NCBI GenBank assembly: GCA_030512295.1
Contig: JAULSR010000002.1
Coordinates: 8,184,001 to 8,248,000, forward strand
Source: Bombardia bombarda
Lineage: Eukaryota > Ascomycota > Sordariomycetes > Sordariales > Lasiosphaeriaceae
Reading direction: 5' to 3'
Length of the DNA stretch: 64,000 bases
In this document: one piece after another, positions 47,878 through 57,565 of the stretch
Layout: each line of letters begins with the position of its first letter
Numbering within the stretch: the stretch's first letter is position 1
Notes under the pieces: generated by a model
What the model saw: the letters and a program-made list of their open reading frames with translations, nothing else
Told to the model about the DNA's origin: nothing
The model's database searches: none
Program-made: the position numbers and the translations under genes

Positions 47878-49274
47878 CCCCCATCTTCATATCGAGACAG
47901 CCCGGGAGAAAACTTGCCAATACCTGCACTGCTATGGGCTTCTCACTGTGCGCAATTCCACACAATCTTCAATGCTCCCCATCCATCTCATCTGCTGCGT
48001 CTGCATTCCAAGTCTTCCGTCCCGAACGTAGCCAAGATCCCAGACTAAAATCGGATCCAAGGCGGGTCCAGGCCCGCATAGCTCCCGGGAGAGATCACTG
48101 CCCCGCAGACAGTTGTTGTGCAGCTGATCAGAAACCCCCCTGTCTAGCTGAAAGGCACGGATGGGGCAATTGGGGCAATCGTTAGTTGGCTTGGAACATG
48201 TGGACGACGAGCTTTCGTGATTGGTCCCCGGACATGCCGCTGCCTTACCTCGTCATTGAAAAAGGTCAACGACAAACATCATACCGTTGCGAGGGCAATA
48301 CCTGCTTCCACGCGATGGATTGTTTCTTCCGAATGCTCTGAGACATGCAGGCAGCACAACCATTTTTCAGCTGTGGCAGCTCATTAGCGGGGAGATTTGA
48401 TGCAGTCGATCAGTGGTTTTGTCGAGCTAGAGCTGCTTTGAATCGGACTTCTGATGTATCTGCTGTGGCGTGATGCACCAGCTCGTCTCAATGAGTTCAG
48501 GAAGAAAGAAAGAAGGAGAGAGAATAAGATGGATGGAGATGAATGTTGAAATTTCGACTCGAAATATCCTGACTGAATCTGCGGTCTGCAGCGCTATCCT
48601 GGATAAGTTAGGCCCGTGAGGGATTTCACCTCTGATATACACCGATTGCGAATTTCAATAGTGAAATTCGTTTCGGTTTGTTTTCGCTCTTGTTGACCCC
48701 GCAAATTGGCGGTGTCTGCACCCTGTAAATTGTATCTCGGGATGAGGTAGGAGACCTCGGAATAAACTATATCGGGGCCTCGATGGAAGCAGGGATTGAT
48801 GGATCACCTAATGGTCTCGGTAGATGGTGTCGATCGGGGTCCAATTCTATTTCTGATGCAGCGTGCCCCAGCCTGCTGGCTGGTACCATACCAGAAGCAG
48901 ACGCAAGTTCTGTGAGGCAGTTATAGCCCGATTACGCAGAGAGACTACCCGGGGTTCCCTGAGCTCACCGGCTTCTCGTAATTATCCCCTATGCCGCTTG
49001 TGGGTATGGCTGTGGAGGGCTCGGGGACCAGCGACGCGCGTTGAGGCCTCCTCCGCTGTTGTGTATTGTGCTACGTTTCTATGTAGACTAGAGCTCAGTG
49101 GACAGAGCCCAGCAGCATCTGTTCTTTACTTAAAGGGGGAGCTGACCGCTCGCTTTGTGAAAGGAGATGGGAAGTAAACAATTACACAATATATCAACCT
49201 TGCTCTTGATACCCATTCACCATCCTTAACACATTACCTACTCTTTGTTGCCTGTTTACCTTCAAACCTTCACA
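47878..49274. other. Intergenic region with small inverted repeats
   Basis: 1.4 kb between PEX8 and the SYG-repeat gene. AT-richer than its neighbours. Contains several short perfect inverted repeats between 48549 and 48760. No gene, tRNA or transposon recognised. Confidence 0.55.
48649..48670. repeat. Perfect 9-bp inverted repeat with 4-nt loop
   Basis: CGAATTTCA, loop ATAG, then TGAAATTCG. It could form a hairpin or be a palindromic protein site. Smaller ones lie nearby: ATTTCG-ACT-CGAAAT at about 48550 and GAGGT-AGGAG-ACCTC at about 48744. Confidence 0.75.
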
Positions 49275-50532
49275 ATGTCTTACAACAACAATGACAACGA
49301 TGTAGGCCGACCCCTTTCCTTGTTCCACCTTGTGACAGTCGCCAATGTGTCTAAACAACCACGAATACTGACAACACTCTTCCATTATAGTCTTATGGCC
49401 CCAATGACAGCTATGTAAGAGATGACAGCACAGCCCGTACACGCCCTCGTTCCCAAATGCTGACCATTTTCTTCAGGGTTCCTCAAACCGTACCGGTGGC
49501 CGTGACGACAACAACAACAACAACAACACGAGCAGCTACGGCTCCACCAAGACTGGCTACGGCAACGACGATGTGAGCGAGAGCCGCACTGACTCCTACG
49601 GCTCCGAGACCAAGAAGTCGTCGTATGGAGCCAGCAACGACAACGAGAGCTCCTACGGCTCCAACACCAAGAAGTCGTCGTACGGAACCAGCAATGACGA
49701 CGATTCCACTACCAAGTCTTCCTACGGATCCAGCAACACAGACTCGTACGGCTCCAACACCAAGAAGTCGTCTTATGGATCCAACAACAACGATGACGAG
49801 GACTCGACTGCCAAGAAGTCTTCGTATGGCTCCAGCAACACGGATTCGTATGGGTCCAACAATGATGATGATTCCACCACCAAGGAGTCCTCTTATGGAT
49901 CCAACAACAACGATAACGATTCGTACGGCTCGAACACCAAGAAGTCAACCTACGGCTCCAACAACGACGATGACTCCACCACCAGGTCGTCGTACGGCTC
50001 CAGCAACAGCAACAGCAACACTGACTCGTACGGCTCCAACACCAAGAAGTCGACCTACGGCTCCAGCAATGATGATGACTCTACGACTAAGTCATCGTAC
50101 GGCTCCAGCAACACCAACACCGACTCCTACGGCTCCAGCACCAAGAAGTCATCCTACGGATTCAACAACAACGATGGCGACGATTCCACCACCAAGAAGT
50201 CCTCGTATGGATCCAGCAACAACAACACCACAGACTCCTATGGCTCCAAGACCAACGAGAGCTCCTACGGCTCCAGCAACACCAATAAGTCCTCCTACGG
50301 AACCAGCAATGACGACGAGGAGGACAAGCCATATCACTCCTCCTCCGAGACTAAGTCCTACGGCTCCGACAGCAACAAGTTTGGTGGCAGAGGTGGTGAT
50401 GATGAGGACTCCCGTGGTCCCAGAGGCCCCGGTGGCCCTGGTGGTCGCCGCTCGCCGCCCCCTGGAGGCGAAGGACGTGATGTTGGATTCGGCCGCGGTG
50501 ACCGTGGCTCTGGTGACGAGGAGGAGTACTGA
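49275..50532 (+). CDS. Low-complexity SYG-repeat protein with RG-rich tail
   Basis: Three exons: 49275-49301, 49392-49415, 49477-50532; 368 aa. All splice joints are phase 0, and exon 2 is a 24-nt micro-exon encoding SYGPNDSY. The protein has no globular domain. It carries about 25 [S/T]YG motifs in longer units that alternate a Lys patch (SYGSNTKKS) with an Asp patch (SSNDDDSTTKS), rich in Ser, Asn, Gly, Tyr and Asp. The last 60 residues are RG-rich (FGGRGGDDED, GPRGPGG, GFGRGDRG) and end in DEEEY. This composition resembles the [G/S]Y[G/S] low-complexity domain of FUS/EWS plus an RGG tail. It also recalls fungal stress proteins of the dehydrin-like/hydrophilin kind. I do not recognise the orthologue; function is unknown, and a role in condensates or desiccation tolerance is inference. 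Confidence 0.88.
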
Positions 50533-51397
50533 ACAGTACGCAACAGCTGGCTAGCTGGATGGAAGGAGTACGAATAGATAGCTCATGATTGTCTTATCTA
50601 TAGTGAGCTTTACTTCCAATATAAAACAAAAAAACATTACATACACACTTAAAAGGATAATACTGGTAGTTAGTATCTTGATAAACAAAAGAAAACCAGA
50701 AGATAGAAAGTGAAAGGGATCAAAGGAGGGAGAATAAGAAAAAGATACATCGAAGAGAGGAAGGAGAAACTTGGAAAAAAGAAAAGAAAAGAAAAGCGAG
50801 ATGTAAAAGGGGAAAGAAAAGGACAAAAAGATAAAAAAACGAGGATGGAAAAAAAGGGAAAACAAACCAAGAGAAAACAAAACAGCCAAGAGTTATGGAC
50901 CAAGAACAAAAAGAAATAAACAAAGGGGGAGAAGGGAGCCATGACAGAGTGTCAATACAATTTTCAGTTCAGCAAAACAAATCATCAGGTATCAAATATA
51001 TTAAATCCAAGCTTCAAGCTTCCATGATTATCTACCAAGGTACCGATGTAGTAAGCTCCTTCCGATCTTCCTGGCTTCCTTCCTAACATCCTATCTAGCT
51101 ACCATAGGCATGTTTGGAATTCTCAAAACTATCTCTCCACACGAGGACAAACACCGCTATATTCCGATTTTCATCTCATAGCAGACCAGACCATTCCATC
51201 CCATCCACAGTACTTTTAAAATTCCCAACGCTAAAAACAACATTTTTAAAACGCCCAAGAACCATGCAACAACAGCAATATCGCGAACCAGCCCAAATTG
51301 AAACACACACACCACATACATCTCCAGGGCATCTATGGATTATTTTCCCTCCCAATTAAACCCGGGTGCAACGCCCACGCCAACATCTCATCAGGCC
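50533..51397. other. Convergent intergenic region with polypurine tract
   Basis: 3' flanks of the SYG-repeat gene and TFIIIA. From about 50695 to 50940 the plus strand is almost wholly A/G with few T or C. The 112- and 90-codon frames on the other strand are Phe/Leu/Ser runs produced by that composition, not genes. Confidence 0.7.
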
Positions 51398-53107
51398 CTA
51401 TGGTTTCCTATCCACCAGAGCATCAAGATCAATCAGCCTCCGCATCTCAGCCCATTCCGTCTCGAACGACTCCTGCTGCGACTCATGGGGCAACGGATCA
51501 TCAGCCGCAAACCAAAAAGGCTCCAGCGGCTCGTCGTTGTCATCGTCGTCGTTGTCGTCCTCCTCCTCGCGCTTGACAGCACCGCCCATCTCTATCTGCT
51601 GTTGCAGCTTGGGATCAATAGCAAACTCGCCGCCGCCGCCTCCACCGCCCATACCAGCAACAGGAGCAGGCGCAGGCGGACCACCCCCAGGAGCCTCCCC
51701 CAGATCTTCCTGCTCCTCCCCACCCCCGTGATCCCCAACCAAATGCCTCTGCAAATCATGATGCCTAATAAACCTCGCCGCACACCCCTCAAACGCACAC
51801 GCGATGTCCCTCCCCCTCCCCACCCCCACCACCCCCGCCGTCTCCTTCACCAGACTCTCCGGATGCACCACCCCCACAGCGTACATCCTCGGCGGGCGCT
51901 GCCTGCCCAGATGCACAAACCTCACATGCTCCTCGAGCTTGAGCTTGCTCATAAACGCATGCCCGCACCCCTCCTCCGTCCAGTTCCAGTCCGCAATATC
52001 AGGCGTCTCAAACGTGTCCACCTCGCCGCAGACGAACCGATGGCCCTCGTGGGCCGTCTTGACGTGCGTGTTGAGGTTGGACACGCGCGTGAACTTCTTG
52101 TCGCACCCCTCCCAGATGCAGGGGACCGTCTTGCGGTCCTCGACCGTCGTGCCCGAGTGGTGCAGGTCGATGTGGTGCTCGAGGTCGCGCTGGGTGCCGC
52201 ACCTGGCCTCGCAGAACATGCAGCTCATGTGCTCGCGGCGCATGTGCGCTTGCAGGAGGAGGAGGGTGGTGAAGCCGACGCGGCGGCCTCCTTGCCCGTC
52301 GTCGTCTTCTTCTGCATTGTCATTGGTGCCGGCGCACTCGGCGCACCAGAACCTGAGCTCGCCGTGCTCGCGCTCAATGTGGCGGCGCAGCGCGCCGGCG
52401 GTGTCGAAGCCGCCGTCGCAGCCGTCGTTGCCGCAGGGGTAGGCGGCCTGGCCGAGGTGCACGACGCGCACGTGCCGCTGCAGGGTCTGGTGCTTGCGGA
52501 AGCTCTGGCTGCAGCCGGCGAAGTCGCGGCAGCGGAAGCGATCGGCGCCCTCGTGCACGGCGGCGTGGCGCCGCAGCCGCGTGGCCGTGACGAACGACTT
52601 GTCGCAGCCGGGCTCCAGGCACGTGTACTTCTTCTCGTGCGTGTGGGAGCCCTTGATGTGCTGCGTCAGGTGCTTCTCCTCGAGGTAGGCCTTGCCGCAG
52701 TCGGGGTAGGAGCAGCGGTGCGGGCGGTCGTTGGTGTGCGAGCGCAGGTGGGCGGCCAGGCGGGCGGGCCGGTTGAACGTCTTGGGGCAGCCGGCGTAGC
52801 TGCACTTGATCGTCTTCAGATCGGAGGGGAAGCGGCGGGAAATGCGTGAGCCTGGGGAAGAGGCGGTGATGGATGTTCCTGCCGCGGTGCCATGGGTGGG
52901 TGTGGGCTGCGGTGTGGTGGACGAGGTATGGATACTGGCGTGGGCGCTGTCGGCTGCTGAGAAGACGGATCCAGTGTCGGCGCCGGCGTCACCATCGGGC
53001 TCGGTTGTGTCGTCTGGCTGCTGCTGGGCCTCGTCTACGAGCAGTCGTTTTGACGGGTGCTGATCGGGGCCCTCGAGGTCTTTTTCATCCGCCGCTTTTC
53101 GCTTCAT
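51398..53107 (-). CDS. TFIIIA-type C2H2 zinc-finger protein
   Basis: Probable transcription factor IIIA, which binds the 5S rRNA gene promoter and 5S RNA and starts assembly of RNA polymerase III. Single exon, 569 aa from the ATG at 53107 (MKRKAADEKD). The N-terminus is disordered. About ten C2H2 fingers run from residue 99 to 460: the first five are nearly contiguous (IKCSYAGCPKTFNRPARL, HRCSYPDCGKAYLEEKHL, YTCLEPGCDKSFVTATRL and so on), with a separated finger near the end (CAFEGCAARFIRHHDLQRH). Spacing of the C-x4-C-x12-H-x3-4-H type and the GCxKxF cores are typical of TFIIIA. The tail is acidic. A 504-codon frame on the other strand is a shadow. The gene is divergent from RPB6. Confidence 0.9.
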   Translation of the reverse strand: MKRKAADEKDLEGPDQHPSKRLLVDEAQQQPDDTTEPDGDAGADTGSVFSAADSAHASIHTSSTTPQPTPTHGTAAGTSITASSPGSRISRRFPSDLKTIKCSYAGCPKTFNRPARLAAHLRSHTNDRPHRCSYPDCGKAYLEEKHLTQHIKGSHTHEKKYTCLEPGCDKSFVTATRLRRHAAVHEGADRFRCRDFAGCSQSFRKHQTLQRHVRVVHLGQAAYPCGNDGCDGGFDTAGALRRHIEREHGELRFWCAECAGTNDNAEEDDDGQGGRRVGFTTLLLLQAHMRREHMSCMFCEARCGTQRDLEHHIDLHHSGTTVEDRKTVPCIWEGCDKKFTRVSNLNTHVKTAHEGHRFVCGEVDTFETPDIADWNWTEEGCGHAFMSKLKLEEHVRFVHLGRQRPPRMYAVGVVHPESLVKETAGVVGVGRGRDIACAFEGCAARFIRHHDLQRHLVGDHGGGEEQEDLGEAPGGGPPAPAPVAGMGGGGGGGEFAIDPKLQQQIEMGGAVKREEEDDNDDDDNDEPLEPFWFAADDPLPHESQQESFETEWAEMRRLIDLDALVDRKP

Positions 53108-53503
53108 TTTGTAGCATCGAGCAGACCAGTGGCCGAATTGAAGATGCACTCAATTGCCATTCTTACAGGGAGCTTTGAACTTTTTTGACGGGAATTATCT
53201 TTTTTTTTGTGTCGTCAAGCCCAGGACTTTGATTGGATTAGATGCTTGGTTGCCAGCCAACCGGCAGCCACCGGCAGGCAGAAAGTGACCCCTGCACATG
53301 CGCATTGAAATTCAGCCTTGCAGCGATTCGGAGAAGAGGCCCCACTCAAATTTTCTGTCGTCCCTTTCGTCAGCCGCCTGCAAGTTTGCCCATTGACATC
53401 GACAAAGCCGACTTCCATCCACGTCGCATCGCCGCATCGCATCGCATTTACATCGCTGCTCCCACCAGGCAAATAAATCACAGAAAAAAAAAGAAAAACC
53501 ATC
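53108..53503. promoter_or_regulatory. Shared divergent promoter TFIIIA / RPB6
   Basis: 396 bp separate the two outward-pointing ATGs. The plus-strand end has an A-rich run before the RPB6 start and a T-run near 53200 on the TFIIIA side. Both genes serve RNA polymerase III, so co-regulation from this region is plausible. Confidence 0.65.
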
Positions 53504-54188
53504 ATGTCTGACTACGGCGACGACGGCCACGAGGCACTGTAAGTGTTGAAGCCCCCCCCTCCCCCTCCCCCGCCACAATCATAGCGTCCTGAATTGCTCA
53601 CACAGCCGACCCCCCACAGCGACGAGCCCGCGTTCGAGGAGGAGGGCGATGAATACTACGAGCCCGAGCCCGAGCCGGCGGAGGACGAGGAGGCCGGCCG
53701 GCTGGTCGAGGGCGAAGAAGATCACAACATTGTCACATCGGGCGCGGACCCTAATGCGGCCGCCAACGTAGGCAAGGGCAACGATAAGTCGCACAAGGAC
53801 AAGAAGATCCCCAACGACCAGCGCTCCACAACCCCCTTCATGACAAAATACGAGAAGGCCCGCATCCTCGGCACGCGCGCCCTCCAGATCAGGTATGCCC
53901 CTCTTTCTGTCGCGAGATAGAACCAAGCAGATGTCAACGCTTACTGACGCGACCGAACTGCAGCATGAACGCCCCTGTTCTTGTCGACCTCGAGGGAGAG
54001 ACGGATCCGCTGCAGATCGCCATCAAGGAGCTGAGACAGAAGAAGATTCCTCTGATTGTGCGCCGGTACATGCCTGATGGATAGTATGTGTTCTTTTGCG
54101 CCACGCCCACGTGTTTGTCTTGTCAATCGCTAACGTTCACTACCTAAACAGCTACGAAGACTGGACCTGCGAAGAGCTTCTGCAATAG
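53504..54188 (+). CDS. RPB6, subunit shared by RNA polymerases I, II and III
   Basis: Common small polymerase subunit (ABC23/Rpo26) that stabilises the largest subunit and clamp. Four exons: 53504-53538, 53620-53892, 53964-54083, 54152-54188; 154 aa, one residue shorter than yeast Rpb6. Introns are 81, 71 and 68 nt with GTAAGT, GTATGC and GTATGT donors. The N-terminal 80 residues are acidic and disordered. The conserved core begins TTPFMTKYEKARILGTRALQIS, continues MNAPVLVD and DPLQIAIKELRQKKIPLIVRR, and ends DGYYEDWTCEELLQ, as in all eukaryotes. The first exon encodes only MSDYGDDGHEA plus two bases. Confidence 0.97.
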
Positions 54189-55137
54189 TAGATGTTTGAA
54201 GTTCTTTATTGAGTCTTTATCGTCCCCTTTTCCCCCTCCACTACCAAAGGGGGGCGATTTACAGAAACACCCACATTTACTACCGAAGAAAGAAACCCCA
54301 AAAAAATGCATTAGCGAGGGCGTTACGGTTTGTTTGGATTTTATTCCCCCCTTGGTCTGAAAAGAAGAAACGAACTTGGGGAGGCGGGAAGGGCGCGTGG
54401 GGTTGATGCAAAAATCCATACATGGCCGTGTTGAGCTATCTACTTAGCCTCGTCTGAAGTCAGTTTTGGCATCATCTATCTCTACAGATTGCCGGGTTGA
54501 GAGCGGAGGATTGATCATACGTTTGTTTTGCTTTTTCCCCCTGTGCCGAGGTATTCAGAGGTATTGCTATCAAACTGGGTCTCTGAGAACAGTCATTTTC
54601 AACCTCTCAAGGGGCCTTTAAGGAGAGTCAGCTAGCCGCGGCAAGGGCTGTGTGGATATCACAAGGATGTCTACACACATACCACCGCAGAGCTGGACCG
54701 AAACTGCGAATGAAATAAAGTATAATCTCAAAACTTCTCTATGCGCTGATAACTACCTACCTATGCAGCATGTCTCTATGCGCTGATAACTACCTACCTA
54801 TGCAGCATGAGGCTATGTTTTTATTTTCGGTTTTTGCACTGGGGAACTATGACGTTATTCAGTGATGCGTCTATGTAACCCCCTTTTTCTTCTCTTAGCA
54901 GATAACTAGCATACTTACTATTACTACAACAGGTTCTCGAACTAGTTATACACGTTCCTGATCTCCTGAAATATATATGCGAATGTAACAGCGCTGTTCA
55001 ACCATACATTGCCTCCTCACCAAGAAGACAAGCGTTTCTTCCCTCTGACTAACAACACCACCAACCCTATGACTTCACCCTCCCCATCTACCCGCGACAA
55101 ACTCAACTCACTTCTTGCCTTTACGCAGCTGGATAAG
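54189..55137. other. Convergent intergenic region
   Basis: 3' flanks of RPB6 and the GH131 gene. It includes a 37-bp perfect tandem duplication. No gene seen. Confidence 0.65.
54736..54809. repeat. Perfect 37-bp tandem duplication
   Basis: The unit starting TCTCTATGCGCTGATAACTA is present twice head to tail with no mismatch (54736-54772, 54773-54809). It contains TACCTACCTA. The absence of differences points to a recent duplication. Confidence 0.93.
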
Positions 55138-56051
55138 TCAGCCCCTGTTGGCTCTCGACCGGATGTACGTGTGGTAAATCAACTCACCAGGCCCGCCAAT
55201 GGCAGTGGTAATCGTGCCCGTCTCGATAAAGACGCCCGAGAAGTAAAAGTCCTCGTTGGAGTCGGAGTAGCCCGACCGGGGCAGCTCGAGCACGCCCAGG
55301 TGCCAGTCGGCGCCGTTGGACGAGGTCGAGGCCGAGACGGGCGCGACGACCTGCTTCAGGGGCTCGCCGCCCTCCGAGTGCCAGAAGCCGACTTTGTTGC
55401 CGGCGAAGTCCTGTTTACACACAAGACACATACAATCAGTCTTTTCTTTCAAGATGTCTCGGGGGCCAATGGAAGAAGCATGGGAAGATGACGCACAATC
55501 TCATACGCAACATTATGCCACACGCCCGCCTTCCACTCCGTCTTCCACTGGCTCTTCTGGTTCGTCATCCACTGCAGGTTCGGATTGCTCGTGCCCGACT
55601 CCCCACTGATCCAACCATACTTCATCTCTGTAAAATGGCTCTCAAAGAAGTTGATCTGGTGCTCGCGGTTGACGCTCGGCGCGTTCGTGTCCTTGCGCAT
55701 CATGCTAAAGTGGTAGTACGTCTTGCCCGAGTTGATGGGGGCCTTGGTCTGCGGGATCAGCTCGATCCGGCGCATGTTCTGGCCGTTCCAGAAGGCGGAG
55801 CTGTCGAGCGTGAACTTGGCGCCCTGCTTGGACACGGTGTCGTTGGGGTTCTTGTGCGCGGTCGACAGCTGGATGTACTTGTCGACGGCGCCCGAGCCGT
55901 GGATGTAGTACTGGTAGGGGCCGACCTGGTTGCCCCAGCTCCACTTGTTGAGGTCGGCGGCGGAGGAGAAGTCGTTGAAGCGGCCGTCCCAGATGATGGC
56001 GCCGTGGGCGGTCGATGCCGCGAGGGCGGTGAGAAGTCCGGTGGTTCTCAT
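55138..56051 (-). CDS. Secreted beta-glucanase, family GH131
   Basis: Fungal and oomycete-type glycoside hydrolase; characterised members (for example from Podospora) cut beta-1,3-, beta-1,6- and beta-1,4-glucans. Exon 1 is 56051-55497 and exon 2 starts at 55410 after an 86-nt phase-0 intron; 275 aa as given. A signal peptide is clear (MRTTGLLTALAASTAHG). The mature part matches the family: IIWDGRFNDFSSAADLNKW, WGNQVGPYQYYIHG, FWNGQNMRRIELIPQT, YYHFSMMRKDTNAPSVNREH, FFESHFTEMKYGWISG, WHNVAYEI, FYFSGVFIETG. No CBM1 module is seen. A perfect GTGAGT donor at 55187 suggests the last 16 codons may be intron; splicing to 55129 or 55119 would end the protein ..AIGGPAA or ..AIGGPGKK. The catalytic domain is unaffected. 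Confidence 0.92.
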
Positions 56052-57565
56052 TTTTGGTGACAGTAAATAGAGGAGAACAAGAAAAGGAACTATATACAGA
56101 AGTTGAAAGGATACCGCTTGGGAGGAAGCTGGTCGTGGTGGTGGTCAGGGAGAAGGAGAAGGAGGAGAAGGAGTCAGTTCATGTTTACCGGGCTCTAGGA
56201 TGCTATATGTATCCAAAATGCCCCCATCACCTCATCCCCCCCAATCTGGCGACCAAGGTTGTTCCTACACACATAATGAGTAAACTGGCTCGGCGCATAC
56301 ATACATGCGTCAATCTGGGAAGGGGAGGGCGGTCCGTCCGCTCTTTGGGAGATTCCTGGTATTTCAATTTGCGGATGGCCGCCTCCGATGTCATGCGGCA
56401 AGTGCCAGCCAACAGCCATGGCAATGATATTGATTAATGGCGAGCAAGAGCTCGTGGGGATTTTAGCCTGTAGTGAGAGTCAGCCGCGTCATATATCTAC
56501 CCCACGGGGATAAGTGAGTATATACTACCTACGTATATCAGAAAAAGAAGCACGAGAGCGCAGGTCCCACTTGAAATATAGAGGAAGGGAGAGCACAAAA
56601 AAGATGTGTTTCAATCTGGAAGGTTTGAAAGATGGAAAACGGGGAGCGAAGTGCCAATTTCTGAACCTGGAACGGTTTATGGTGGAAACGACATCAACGG
56701 TTACTAGCCGAGATACTTGTTCCACAGCTCACGAGCTCCCTTGTCAACCTTGTTCGTCCTTGCATTCCACCTATAGCAGTCTTGGAAAACCAGTAGTGAG
56801 CTGCAAAACTTGCCCAGCTCTTACTAACTTGGCGATATTCAAAATTGCTGCTTCCCATCAGCACGAGTAACATATCCATCTAATCGCTATTAGGATATCG
56901 GTAGTATGCGTCGCTGACCATCGTGCCATTCCTATAGAATTAACTCAACCTTCACTATTCACACAACTGAAATAAACAAGTAAAGGAAACCCACTCAATG
57001 ATATCGACTGAATGAATGATTCATTCCCATCATGCTAGTATTAACTAAGAAACCCACACGACATATCTAAAACGAAAACCGAGATCTGATAGTAGTAGCA
57101 GTAGTATGAGCCGTCTGTCCGTCTGGTAGTAAATAGGAAGGAAAGAAACGAAGAAAAAAGAAAGTCCAACAAACCCACATCAAACAACGAATCATCAAAA
57201 CTCCTGTATATCACAGCGTCAGATAAACTCCCAAAATCCCACAAACCGAGCAGCAAACGAAAGAAAGAATCAATATTTAGAAAGGAATCCCATTCAACTC
57301 CCCAGCCAGAGAGCGAGCCAGTTGCCCCTGTGCTGCTGAAAAATTCCAATCCAATAAATGCGGTGTGAGGTATCCCATAGTCCATATCCGTTCCGATCCA
57401 TCCCGCCAAACAATGCGTGTCAGTCACAATTCACTCACTCCCTTTCTCCCCCATCCATCACATCATACACACCAGACAGACAATCCAGTCACTCCATCAA
57501 CCAACCCTCCTCCTCCCTTCCTACCAAACCCAGTAACCCATCCATCCATTCCCCCTCCCTCCTCT
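56052..57565. other. Intergenic region between two minus-strand genes
   Basis: Holds the GH131 promoter and the symporter 3' flank. AT-rich at 56900-57300, CT/CA-rich at 57400-57560. Open frames of up to 128 aa lack motifs. Confidence 0.6.

Noticed and set aside
49625..50554. 309-codon second frame over the SYG-repeat gene
   Set aside because: Thr/Pro/Arg-rich shadow caused by the repetitive codons of the real frame; starts and stops do not fit the splice pattern.
51335..52849. 504-codon plus-strand frame over TFIIIA
   Set aside because: Antisense of a zinc-finger gene whose codon use leaves the opposite strand open; no sensible domain.
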